From NCBI RefSeq assembly GCF_954871325.1, contig NC_088775.1, positions 70,843,561 through 70,907,560 on the forward strand: DNA of 64,000 bases, read 5' to 3'. Positions within the stretch are counted from its first letter, which is position 1. The number at the start of each line of letters is the position of its first letter. Positions 1 through 12,300 of the stretch are shown piece after piece. This DNA is from Gordionus sp. m RMFG-2023. Lineage: Eukaryota > Nematomorpha > Gordioida > Chordodea > Parachordodidae. The notes beneath the pieces were generated by a model that made no database searches, was not told where the DNA came from, and saw nothing but the letters and a program-made list of their open reading frames with translations. The position numbers and the translations under genes are program-made.

Positions 1-421
1 TTATGATTTAATTTTATCAATAGTTTTATAATTATATTTTACTTTTATTAAGATAAATAAATTAAAATTTATAAAAAGTTATTTTTGATATATTATATTA
101 TTTAGTAACTTTATGGATCTTTTCCCTTTTGTCTTAAAACTTATTTTTGGCTTATATTTCATTTCTTAAAAAGCATTTTTAGTTCACTTTTTTTATATAT
201 AAATGCTTTTTTCCAAAAATGTATAAATAAAAAAATATTAACTTTTACATTATTTCTTTCAAATTATTGTTTAAGATATATGCATACATTTTTGGGGGTC
301 AGGGAGTGGGTGGAGAATTAAGGGGGGTATTTTTTATCAGCCTAAAATGATATTCACAAAAAGTGATAAATTTCTGAAGGAAGGGGTTTCCCTTGCCCCC
401 TACCCCCTGGCTACGCCTATG
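1..421. mobile_element. hAT-type MITE, partial (left end outside window)
   Basis: The stretch ends in CTACGCCTATG, the inverted terminus of the CATAGGCGTAGCCAGG family. It is the reverse complement of about 26030-26460, inside the complete element at 25980-27189, and shares the run around position 290 with TTTTTGGGGGTCAGG. No coding capacity is visible. It is a non-autonomous copy cut by the window edge, so its target-site duplication cannot be checked. Confidence 0.75.
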
Positions 422-444
422 AGTGAAAGATATTTTCGAAATTA

Positions 445-640
445 ATTCGAGAAAAATTAATTTTTAGAGGAAAAGTAATACCAAAAAAAAGATAAGCTGA
501 TGTGTGTTTTTGATATTGTGAATTATAAAATGTTTCAATAGGATGTGTTGTGATTCATGTAGTTTTAGATCAACTATAATAACATCAGTGCTTTATCTCT
601 TTGATTTATGAATTATTTAAACTGATTGTAAAATTTAAAA
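445..640 (+). repeat. 247-bp repeat unit, copy 1 (cut by the Ty3 element)
   Basis: This AT-rich unit contains GAGGAAAAGTAAT, AAGATAAGCTGATGTGTG and ATAACATCAGTGCT. The same order of words recurs at 5495-5740 and 5745-5900, on the far side of the Ty3/Gypsy element. The retroelement therefore appears to have landed inside a short tandem array. No open reading frame is conserved between the copies. Confidence 0.7.
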
Positions 641-858
641 TGTAAAGTTTTCTAAAATAAATGATTGTTACGAGATTATTTATTTTATTTTAAATTAATA
701 ATTTAATTATATATATATTTTTTAAAATTTTACATTTTCTTTATCAAACTAAAAATCAGGCTTATATAACAATTTTCATATTAATATATAAAAAAAAAAT
801 CAATCTACACAATTTATATAAACATAAAAAAAAACAATTTAAAGGTTAGTGTTAATCG
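641..858 (-). repeat. LTR, 3' copy of the Ty3/Gypsy element
   Basis: This direct repeat of 5180-5415 shares TTTTCTAAAATAAATGATTG at one end and AAGGTTAGTGTTAATCG at the other. A purine-rich tract lies just inside it on the minus strand, as expected for a polypurine tract. Exact outer edges and the target duplication could not be fixed by eye. Confidence 0.75.
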
Positions 859-3388
859 ATCATATCAACATTCCACCCTTTAAAAAAATGATCTCCACTC
901 AGGTTTTTCTTGCATGTGAATCTTATCGTGTAGTCAACGTTTCTTGATAGTTTTATTGTCATCATTAACTTTTGCTATTGAAAGTTTATTTAAAAGAAAA
1001 ATATTTTATTATATATATATATTATTTTAGTCTTTATTTCATTAAAATTATTGAATTTTCTGGGCAAAATTATATTCCTGCTAGGTCTTTAAATAGCAAG
1101 ACTCTGTTCTTGTACTCCTAAATTTGGATCATCATTTCTTTTAAAACTTACAGTAAAAGGTATTGCATTTGTTTTCACATGTGTCGTTTCATCAAGAGGT
1201 GCGCTACTCGTAGACCTTTTTTTAATTTGGTCTAAATGTCTTCTAATAATTTTGTCTCCTGTTTCAACTTCAAATGTTAAATTCCCATTTTTACATTTTA
1301 TCGTGCCTTTGTTCCACATATTACCCTTGAAGGTTTTATACCATATTTTGTCACCACTCATGATGTTTCTATTTGAGATAAATTGCGATTAAATTCGTTC
1401 ACTTTATCTTCTTGCGGTTTTATTAAATCCCATGTGGTTCTTATGGTTCTGTTGAACATCACTTCGCTTGGTATCTTGTTGGTTGTCGCATTTGGTGTGT
1501 TGCGATAATTAAATAAAAACTTTTCTAAAGCTATATCTAAGTCTATTTTCTTATTACTTTCCATATTCCTTTTCATGCATATTTTCATTGATCTTATCAT
1601 TCGCTCACACTGACCATTGGACTGTTGGTGGTGAGGCGCGATGAAAATGTGATCAATTCCATGTTCACTACAAAAATTTTTGAACAGGCTACTTGTAAAA
1701 TTCGTACCATTATCGCTGACTATCATATCGGGTATACCAAACAAACTGATTATTTTTAATAATTCTTTAATTGTAGACTCAGTAGTTATATCTCTCATTC
1801 TTCTAATGATAGGGAATTTGCTAAATGCGTCAACACATACCAAGAAATTGCTACCTTCAAACTGTGCAAAGTCGTTGTGCACGCGTTCGAACACTTTTAC
1901 AGCTGTTTCCCATGGATTTTGTACATTATGAGGATTGTCCGCATATTTATTACACGTATCACAGTTTCTCACCTCCTGATCTATTTCAGCGTTTAGACCT
2001 GGCCACCACTAATCTCTGGCCAACAATTTCGTTTTCCCAGCACCAAGATGCCCTTTGTGTTATTCCTGTAATATCTCCTCTCTCATATTTTTTGGTATAT
2101 TGATTCTATTCTCTTTAAAAAGACAATCTTTAATTAAGCTCAGTTCCATTTCCTATTTTTATATATTTTATTCTTTATCTGTTCATGATTCTTTATATTG
2201 TTAATTACCTCCATTAGTTCGATATCAATACTAGTTTCTTGAACTATTCTTTTAAAATTTATTGGTAAATCCCAAAATTTGTCATCAATTTTTTTTCATC
2301 TATCTCTTGTATCATTTCTTCTGTGTTCATTTGGAGTAATCTTGACAAACAATCCGGTACTACATTTCGTTTCCTGGCTCTATGAATTATCGTAAAGTCA
2401 TAAGCTCTCATAGCCAAACTCCATTTCTGAAGTCGCATTGATATGGATGAATTATCCTTAAGTCCCTTCGTTAATATATAAACGAGTGGCTTGTGATCTG
2501 TGATTATTGTAAATCTCGTGCCAATTAAATATTCTTGAAACTTTTTTACAGCGTATATAACAGATAAAGCTTCCCTCTCTATATTAGTGTAATTAAACTC
2601 TGATTTTAATAAAGCTCTTGACGCGAAAGCAATGGGTTTCTCTTTACCATCACCTTCAATATGAAATAAGACTGCTCCTAGACCTTTCTTTGAAGCATCA
2701 GTTGCAATGCCTATTGGTAGATCCTGATTATAAAAATTTAACGTAGGCGGAGTACTAATCAGATTTTTTAGGTCGTCGAAGCTTTCTTGATGTGTATTAT
2801 CCCATAACCATTTGTCTTTATTAACCATTTTGTATAAAGAATCAGCTATGTCCACAAAATTAAATAAATATTTTCGATAATAGCTCGTCATCCCCAAAAA
2901 AGTTGTCAATTCATCTTTTGTCTTCGGTTCCGGCATGTTAGAAATAGCTTTTATCTTATCATCGTTGGGATGTATACCATGTTTGTCTATATCATGTCCC
3001 AAAAAGCGTATTTTATCTTGCAGGAATAAACTTTTGTTGAAATTGGGGGTTAATCCATACTTGATGATCTTTTCGAATACTTTTTTAATGTTCTCCAAAT
3101 GTATCTCATCGTTATCACCTGTAATTAACAAGTCGTCAATGTAAAATATAACATCTTTTAAATCTCCGAAAATGTTATCCATAGTTTGTTGGAATATTGC
3201 CAACGAAGTTTTTAAACCAAACGGCAGTCTCGTAAACCTATAATAACCCTTATGTGTCGATATCGTAAGAAAATCTTTTGATTCCTTGTGTATGGGTATT
3301 TAGAGAAACGCGTTTTTAAAATCTATCTTGGTAAATTTTTTGCCTTTAGATAATTTTTCGATTAAACAATTTATACGTGGTATAGGGT

Positions 3389-3753
3389 CAGTGGCGTAGC
3401 TAGGAATTTTCCTTAGAGGGGGTCCATACATATATAAGACTGGGGGGCTTCGCCCCCCAGACCCCTTTAACGGGCCTTCGGCTCTTTAGCCCGGCCTTCG
3501 ACCGGGTTTATCTTAAAAATCATAACAATATCTTCGATATTATATAATAAATTTAGTTAATGCATCAATAATATATTATTATAATTTCGTAGATTATCTC
3601 AAATTATCATTCCACGAACATCAAAAATATAAATATTCATGGTATTTATTTGATATAAAGTAACTTTTAAGTCTTTTGAACGTATAATCTAAAAAAAATA
3701 TTTGCTCTGGGAGGGGTCCAAACCCGAAAACCACCGCCGTAGCTACGCCACTG
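3389..3753. mobile_element. hAT-type MITE (CAGTGGCGTAGC family) inside the Ty3 element
   Basis: A 365-bp non-autonomous element begins CAGTGGCGTAGCTAGG and ends GTAGCTACGCCACTG. It is flanked by a perfect 8-bp duplication, TATAGGGT (3381-3388 and 3754-3761), which is diagnostic of hAT insertion. Its GC-rich subterminal part, with GGCTTCGCCCCCCAGACCCC and CTTCGACCGGGTTT, matches the ends of the elements at 25980-27189 and 13549-21554. It has no coding potential and is younger than its Ty3 host. Confidence 0.9.
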
Positions 3754-5179
3754 TATAGGGTACTTGAAATCTTGTAAAGCAGGGTTGATAGTATTTTTGA
3801 AGTTAGCACAGAGCCTAAGTGAGTCATCGCTCTTATAAACGGGAGTGAGAGGACTAGCCCATCTAACATCTTCAACAGGTTCAATAATTTTATCGTTTAT
3901 CCACTTTTGAAGTTCTTTTGTTATCAAATCAAGTCTAGAATATGGTATACGCCTTGGCGGTATGATTTTCGGTGTGGCATCGTGTTTTAAAAGTAATTTG
4001 ACATAGCTGCGTAGCATTGGTTTTTGGTTAAGTTTAAAATTGCATTGTTTGATTAATTCTTGTATGGTATTATCATAATCATCCTCGACCATATTCACAA
4101 ATTTATCTAGTATATTCCCAAAAACAGTTATCCAGGTCCTTCCTAACAGTGCAATCTTATCACTCTGGACTACATAAGCAGTTAAGATTTGACTTTTGTC
4201 CTCGAATTTTGCCTTGACTTTGGTAGTTCCTAATACATTTATTGTGTTTCCATCATATCCAGTTAATTTAATATCTGATTTATTTAAGATTTTTACTCCA
4301 ATCTTTTTCGCGATATGAATCGGTAGAATACTATACCTCGAGCCGGTATCAATCTGCATCAAAATAGGCATGTCGTTCAAATATACCGTGACCTTATAAG
4401 TATCGTTCGCTGTGTAATTATTATCAGTATCCATATTGTTTATGTCTAAATTGTATAAATTATATTCTTTTCTTCCTAGTTTGTTATTATCATCTTCTTT
4501 TATCTCTTCTATATATACAGTGTTTACTTTATTTGTATATAGTGATTGATTATTGTCGTTGTTATGATATTTACAATTGCATACTTGATTTCTTCCTTGA
4601 TTTCCATTATTATGATTATCGTTATATCTTTGAATAAATCTTGAATCGTTATAATGTTTGTTATATCTGTAATTATAATCATTATTAAATCTATTATTAT
4701 TATAGTTATTGTTATTATAACTAGCTCTATTATCCAATCTCGAAGAATTATTGTACGATCCTGGATAGTTTGCTCTGACGTTGTTGTAATAAACTCTACT
4801 ATCACTTAGCAAACATTCATTTTTTAAAATGCATAATCTATTTACCCATTTGATGTAACTTTCGTTTTACCTTGTACAGCTGCGTTAAATAATAATAAGT
4901 TGGAACTTGTAGATTTCCTCGGGTGTAATAACCTAATCAATATCGATGGATTGATGAAGTCGATAGGTGAACATATCGATTTAAGTTTGATATATACCTC
5001 ATCTGGTAGTCTACTTGTAAAGGAACCTGCTTTTTCGATGTCCGAGAACTGAGTGTCCTTGAAGATGTCTTCGAATCTACTCAAAAAAGATCACCATTTC
5101 CTGAGTATATTGGAAATTCAATATTTATATTAACATTATTATTGAGAGTCTGTTTCATATTTATTTAAGATTTGCCACC

Positions 5180-5415
5180 ATAAAGTTTTCTAAAATAAAT
5201 GATTGTTACGAGATTATTTATTTTATTTTAAATTAATAATTTAATTTTATATATATATTTTAAAATTTTACATTTTCTTTATCAAACTAAAAATCAGGCT
5301 ATTATAACAATTTTCATATTAATACATAAAAAAAAATCAATCTACACAATTTATATAAAAAAAAATCAATTTATATAAACATAAAAAAAAACAATTTAAA
5401 GGTTAGTGTTAATCG
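5180..5415 (-). repeat. LTR, 5' copy of the Ty3/Gypsy element
   Basis: This is a direct repeat of 641-858. On the minus strand it is followed at once by TGGTGGCAAATC, which sits where a tRNA primer-binding site would lie and starts with the usual TGG. Edges are approximate. Confidence 0.75.
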
Positions 5416-5494
5416 GTATTTAACGTATTTTTGTTGATTCTAGCAGTTTTCAAAATATCATATAAATATTTTTATTTTATATTTTTCAAATAAT

Positions 5495-5905
5495 TTAAGA
5501 AAAATTTACCTTTTTGAGGAAAAGTAATGTAAAGATAAATTGACGTGTGTTCTTGGTATTGTGTATTTTAGTTTCATTAGGACATCTTGTGATTCATATA
5601 ATTTCTCAACCATATCTAAATATCAACAGCGCAGAATATCAGGCGTAAAACTCACTTTCTTGCTTTATGAATATTTTTAAAACTTTTGTTAATTCATAAT
5701 TAGATCAACCATAAAAAGTTTTTACTTATATTTAAATGAATCAAGAAAAATTTAACTTTTTGATGAAAAGTAATGTAAAGATAAATTGATATGCGATTTT
5801 GGCATTGTGTATTTTAAAATGTTTCATTAGGTTGCTGTGATTCATGTTGGTTTAGAGTACCATACCAAAATAACCTCAGCGCTGTATAAATTTTTTTTTT
5901 GGAAT
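5495..5905 (+). repeat. 247-bp repeat unit, copies 2 and 3
   Basis: Two direct copies have the word GAAAAGTAATGTAAAGATAA at about 5518 and 5765, so the period is about 247 bp. Each continues with a TTGATATG- or TTGACGTG-type segment, a GTATTTTA run, TTTCATTAGG, and an end containing CAGCGC. Copy 1 lies at 445-640, beyond the Ty3 element. The array ends about 440 bp upstream of the Gdi start codon. No protein is encoded. Confidence 0.75.
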
Positions 5906-6346
5906 GTTTAGATTTAAAAATAATATTCACGATGACATTGCTTAGTGAAACCACTATATAGTGAGGACATGATGTCACGATAACATGCTATAGTGTGGAC
6001 ATCGGAAAATTTTAATTCAGTTGTATATTATATACATTTTTAAATAATTAATTAATTCAATCATTATAAAGAATTAATTTTATACAAACAATTATTCATA
6101 TTTAAAAAAACATATTTTTAATTTCTTTTTTAAAACACAACAAATAGAAATCACCATATTATTAAAATCTCCTCTTTCTATTTATTAGATAAAACGTCGT
6201 ATCATTTTAATTATAATTTAGAAACTATCTTTTTCAATAAACTCTTTTGGCTTTGAGGTATATTAACGTCTCAAAATAAATGTCCGTCACTTTAAATTAT
6301 ATTAAATTAATTCCTTTTTATTAAAGTAATCGATAAAATAATTATT
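5906..6346 (+). other. Upstream region of Gdi (promoter/5' UTR side)
   Basis: This AT-rich stretch precedes the Gdi start codon. It contains a perfect 12-bp palindrome, CACTATATAGTG (5952-5963), and a nearby related GCTATAGTGTGGACAT. No TATA box, initiator or splice-leader acceptor can be assigned with confidence. The transcription start must be here or in the 247-bp repeats if no upstream non-coding exon exists. Confidence 0.4.
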
Positions 6347-6391
6347 ATGGATGAATTTTACGATGTTATCGTATTGGGAACAGGATTGACA
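6347..6391 (+). CDS. Gdi: Gdi exon 1
   Basis: It encodes residues 1-15, [15 protein letters not shown], the canonical GDI N-terminus with the start of the GxGxxx nucleotide-fold loop. The ATG is chosen because MDE[FE][13 protein letters not shown] is the standard start of the family. It ends in phase 0 before GTATTA, and the following intron is only 43 bp, ending ACTTATAG. Confidence 0.95.
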
Positions 6392-9300
6392 GTATTATTT
6401 ATTTATTATCCTTATCAAATCTAATTACTTATAGGAATGCATATTAAGTGGTCTATTATCAGTCGCAGGCAAAAAAGTTTTACATTTGGATCGTAACAAA
6501 TATTACGGAGGTGAAAGTGCATCTATTACTCCTTTAGAATATGTAAATTCTTTTATTTATTATATATTTTATTAAAAAAAATAGTTATATGAACACTTTG
6601 GTAGGAATGATATACTATCAGAAAAAATGGGCAGAGGAAGAGATTGGAATGTTGATTTAATCCCAAAGTTCTTAATGGCCAATGGTTTGCTTTTAATATA
6701 ATAATGTAACATTTCAAATTTTTTTATCGTAGGTTTACTGGTGAAACTCTTAATACACACTGGTGTCACAAAATACTTGGAATTTAAATCAGTGGATGGA
6801 AATTATGTTTGTAAAGATCAAAAAGTGTATAAAGTACCTGCCACAGAAACAGAAGCTCTTTCTTCAGGTTATATAAATGAAAATATTTATGAATTATCTT
6901 AATTACTATAAAATATTGACATAAAATCAGAGGTGCACCAATGCAAATATGAATTGATCCAATATTGTTAAATTTTAAATATATTGAAAATAAAATTCAA
7001 ATTATTTAAGCATTGCTCTGTCTCAAGGTTAATAAAGATCCAAGTGTGAATCTTTAAAATTTATTATATAATAACAATTTTATATTATATAAATTTTTTT
7101 ATATTTAATTTCTAAAAAAATGTGGTATTAATATTGGTGGGTACTAGTGTTGTTAAATGGATCAATTTAGCTCATCTTAAATTAAGGGTTTAGCTAAAAT
7201 AATATTATGCAAGTCTCAAGATTTTGTTTTTAGATATCCAAACCTTTCTGCTATCTATGAATAAAATTTCTAGGCTTGTATAATATTTTTGGCAAAATAT
7301 TGGGCTAGCTATTTTTAAAAATTGAGCCATAGAACAATATTAATTAGTGCATTTTTATAAAATCACATTTAGATTAAATGTTAAATATAAATGGCAATAT
7401 AAATATAGGTCTTATGGGAATGTTTGAAAAGAGGCGATTTAAAAAATTTCTTACATTTGTACAAGAATTTAGTGAAGATAATCAAAAGACATGGCAAGAC
7501 ATAACTCAAAATACAACCATGGACAAATTATATGAAAAATTTGGCCTTGATAAAAATACTGCAGATTTTACAGGACATGCTTTAGCTTTATGGAGAAATG
7601 ATGAGTAATTTATATTAGGGTTGACAAAAATCTTGATTTTTTACTTAAATCAAATATTTAATAAAATAAAAAATTATTTTTTAAAATTATACCCTAGAGA
7701 AAGATAATTTTCCTGAGATATATTCAATTTTTTCTCAATTAAAAGATTAAATTTTAATGTTAATGATGTTTTATTAATTTAATTATATTTAAATATAAAC
7801 AGGATTGATATTTATAATTTATCTGAATAAATATTAGTATCAACTAGAGTTGGCAATTAAAAATTAATTTGATTTAAATCACGATATAAATTACCCCAAT
7901 TTTTGGAAAAATCAGTGATTTAAATCAATATTTTAAATAAAATTCTATTCACTAAATTTGATTAAAATACTTAATATAAGGAAAGGCAAAGACTAAGATT
8001 ATTTTAGAATTGCATAATTTTTATATGAAAAATACTAAATTTTACTAATAATCTTTACATATTAGATAAAAAAAATACTTGATTCATTTTTTATTTCACT
8101 GCTCAAATTTTAACATAATTAATTGTTAATTGTATAATTCTAATTTCATTGTAGTGAGAAATTATTTAATATTTTATAAAAAATAATAGTTTATTTAATT
8201 CAAGGCTGTGAATACTCCTAAAAAAAATGGTTCTGGTTCAGTGAAATATCTCTGAACCTGGTTCGGGTTCACGGTTTGTAGTCCATTAAAAGTTAGTAAA
8301 CTTAACAGAAACATCAGTTTTTAAAAATGTATTTTATTATATAGTATTTACCATTAAAATAATTTTATCATTATAATTAGATTAATACAATAATAACATT
8401 CTACTTGTTTTTTAAAATTTTATAAGAGAATTATCATGATATCTTCCGAAATCTAGATGTTAAAATTAAAAAATCGATTTTTTATGCCTAACCTTTAAAG
8501 TGCATTGCAGATTTTCATGTACTTGACATTGGTATTTGAATTTAATTGTTAAAAGTAAACTTGTTTTCTGAACTGATTCAGAACTTTGGAATACATTCCC
8601 ATATGATGAAAATACTCTGTTGAAGCTGTTGATTGTTTTACTATGAATTATATGGCCCTGCTAACCATCATTCATTTTTTTTATTTCATCTGAAAACATA
8701 ATTTTATTAAACAAGTCAGATATAACTTGTTATTTTACCATGATTGATTGATAGGAGAATGGTATAGTATAAAATTAGCCACTTCAGTTTTATTGTTTGA
8801 AATTTGAGGTTAGTAGGATAAAAAATATGTTAATGAAAGTATTATAATGTTGATTTTCAGGATATGGAATATAAATACAACCTTACAATAATTATTAAAT
8901 AATAAATTAATCGAATTTAGATTTAATCTTTTTTTAAATTTTATCAAATAACCAAACATTTTTAAATTTTATCAAATAACCAAACATTTTAAAAATATTT
9001 GTGTGTAACATTTAGTTATAAACAATTAATTTATCTTCAGAAAATAGGTTTAGTAAACCATATTTAGTGCTGTAAACGTTACTACAAAAAAGAAACGCAT
9101 TACCATTACTCGTTACGTCTGAATAAAGGAACGCATTACCATTACTCGTTACCTTTTTTTAAAAAAACGTGTGTTACTGACTATTCAAAAAAATTAAACA
9201 TTATATAACAAAAAAAAATTAATTTGTTTCCTACAATATATAATATAAATAAAATTACACAAAAAGAATATATAATAATATAAGATCTTTTTATAAAAAA

Positions 9301-12300
9301 AATTTCATATATATAATTATAATATAAATAAAATTATACTAAAATAATATATTTTATATAAGATACTTTTTGTAACAATTTTTTATTTATTTTAGCAAAA
9401 ATTAATTTTCAAAATTTTCATAGACAAACAAGAGCAATTAGTGTTCAACACAGTTTTTGTCATGCTAAACACACCTTCAATTGGGGCAGAAAATGGGAGA
9501 GTTGTATTATATTAAATAAATTCGGGGAATTTTTAAAAATATTTAATGAATTATCTTTTATTTTGAAAATTTTTTAATAGATCATCTTCACAAGGACTTC
9601 ATTAATTTTCTCATCAAAATTTTTTTTTATCTTTATCAGAAAATATTCTGGTATATGTGTTGGATAAAGGAATTAATTCTGCTCTTTAACAAGATCTTTT
9701 TTCAAACTGGAAATAAGTTCTAGCATTCTTCCTTTGTTGACTTCTAATTTTATTCAGAGCCATCCAATTTAAATAGCTGGTGAATTATTGTGGATTAGTA
9801 TATATTCATTTCTATAGATATGTTTGAATCTATTGAAAATAAAAGATAAACAAAATATAAATTGTAAGCAATATTTGAACTTTATACCTTTATCTATGCC
9901 TTCCAGGATTGAATTGATAAGTGGCTTATAAAACTTGAAATTATTTAAAACCATTTTTTTAAGTTTTATATGAGTGAGATATTCCTAATGCAATTTGTCT
10001 TCGTCCTCCAAAATTGAAAAGCCGTAGCAATCGGTTCTATAACCTATAAAATCATATATATGCATTTCTTAATTAACACTTACCATACAATATTCATTTA
10101 TGAACGACTTGTCGTTATCTAAAAATCTCTGTAATTCAGATTTATCACAAGATTCGTCAAATTTTTGGCAATTCTTCTTAATAAGACTATTAATTTCACG
10201 GAGTTATAAAAAGAGTTTCATCTTGTTATAACCAATCAGATATCTTCTTATGTTTTTCTTGAAAATGGCTGCATAGTATGAAGATTGCCCATGTTTATTC
10301 CACAATAGCTTATACTTAGAAAATATAATTTTTGAAATGGACATCGTTACCTGCCTTTTCAATGTCAAAATTTGTAGTGAGATTTAAAGTGTGTGCTGAA
10401 CAGGAATGATGCTTAAAGTATACAATACTATCATTAGTATTTTGATTTTCAAATATATTAATGTTAGATGAACTATTTCATCATCCGAATCCTTTCCTTG
10501 TTCATATACTCTAATAAATTTTTAGTAAATATATTTTATTTTTTTACTTGAAAGCATAATTTCTAGTATTATCGGTTATGCACTTAGTCACGTTATTTTT
10601 TATCTTATATGTGGTAAAAATTTCAAAGATTATTTTTGCTAGATAAACAAATGTGTGTTTTTGGTTTAGCCTTCAAGCTAAGCAACCTGAAAGCCTCTCA
10701 AGAGTGTCTGGGTATAGCCACTCAACCGTCATCCATAAATAGGAACTTTTTTAAGAGACAATATTATGAATCTAAAAAATATATATTTTATATACCGATA
10801 ATAAGCTGACCAAGAATCCACAGTTGTACAAACAATTTTTGGGATACACACTAAATCCACTATTTCTTTGCCATGGTGTCATATTTGTTAATTTTTTTAG
10901 ATATCACATTCTTTGTTGGCTGCAATTTTTTGATAATATTAATAAATGCAGTGCTTTCTACAATTGAAAATGTTTGTAATTCTTCAATTACAAAATTAAA
11001 AACTAATTCATCAACAGCTGATTATACTATTTTTATCTTTGATGTAGATGTATTCTGCATCTCAATGAGTGTGACTTGATTGGTTTCAATTTTTTACAAT
11101 TACTATTCAAATGTTCATTAATTTCTTTCATTTGAGGAATGTACAGTATATAATTTTTTAATTAAAATATTATTAATACCTGAATTTTTTATTAAAAATA
11201 ATTTAGCTTTTTCAATGTTGGTTCCCAGCCCTATACTATAGCATATTTTAATTTAATAATTAAGTTTTTAAAATATTATGAAAGAATACTTCTTTTAATG
11301 GTTATTTTATAATACCCATGATTATATATTATATTAATGTTTGAAATAATATATTAATTCATCTTTTTACCTTCATATGCTTTTTAAAGTTTGAACTTGG
11401 GTATTGAGAATATAATTTACATTTACAAAGTGTAGACTTTGTACCCGTAATTTTCTTTATGGTGTAAAATATGTTTCAAATTGAGGCCAGGGAAGGGTTA
11501 AATCATCCGAAGAAGTAATTATGGACATAATATTCTTAAAATAAATTATAAAAATAATATTTTTAACATTTACTTTGAATTTTAATTGAATATAATTAGA
11601 TTAACATTAGCCTGAAAATTTATCAACGAGAATTTAAAATAAAAATATGGGAATTGTGGATATGAATTAAAAACTCGGCTTAAATTACTTATATTAAAAA
11701 ATAAATAAAAGTAATTTTAAAGTACAATGTATTATGCTTTTCTTTTTTAAAATATTTTTTAAGAAAAAATTTAAAGTAACATTTTGCGTTACCGTTACTC
11801 AAAAGAAAAAACACGTTACCTTTACTCGTTACCTCTAGAAGAAGGTAACGAATGGCGTTCCTTTTCTTCAAAAAAGTAACGAAGTTAGTGACCATTACTT
11901 TTTTTCACGTTACCTTACAGCACTAACTATATTTATCATTATATAATTTAAGAACTAACCTCTTCCAGAAAAAGGAAGGAGAGAAGGAGTTTTAAGAATA
12001 TAATTTTAGGGTCATACTAAAGAATTGCCACAAAACTATTAATCAAGATTATTTTAAATGAAGGGTAAAAACGAATATTTTATATTTGGCTAATAATTCA
12101 GTACACCCAATTAAGAATTAATAGTAGCTAAAATTAAAAATAATAAAACTACAATTATTTTATTAGTAAAAAAAAAATAAAATTTTAAATTTGCTTTACA
12201 GTTATATATGAGGATATTCATAATAGTATTCATTTTAGAAAATGAATGATTTTCTTTCCGACTCTTTAATATCGACTATTTAAATTTTTTTTAACAGTTT

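Larger units (their letters stand above)
640..5415 (-). mobile_element. Ty3/Gypsy LTR retrotransposon (Metaviridae), broken fossil
   Basis: A minus-strand element of about 4.8 kb is flanked by two similar direct repeats of roughly 220-235 bp. Parts recognisable in family order are a short asparagine-rich Gag-like region near 4.5-4.8 kb, an aspartic protease with a DTG active-site motif near 4.35 kb, reverse transcriptase across about 2.8-4.0 kb with the YIDD catalytic box, RNase H with its ATDAS motif near 2.7 kb, and an integrase core with the VSDNG motif near 1.7 kb. No envelope gene is seen. A 365-bp MITE has inserted within it (3389-3753). Apart from that insertion, the body carries at least a few interruptions and is not whole. 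The flanking repeats are alike but not identical, so it is an old but not ancient insertion. Confidence 0.9.

Noticed and set aside
640-5415. Retroviral envelope or Polinton-type capsid genes
   Set aside because: Only the Ty3/Gypsy parts listed were seen. No envelope, capsid or protein-primed polymerase motif was found anywhere in the window.
6572-6769. Minus-strand frame over Gdi exons 3-4
   Set aside because: It is antisense to strongly conserved Gdi coding sequence.
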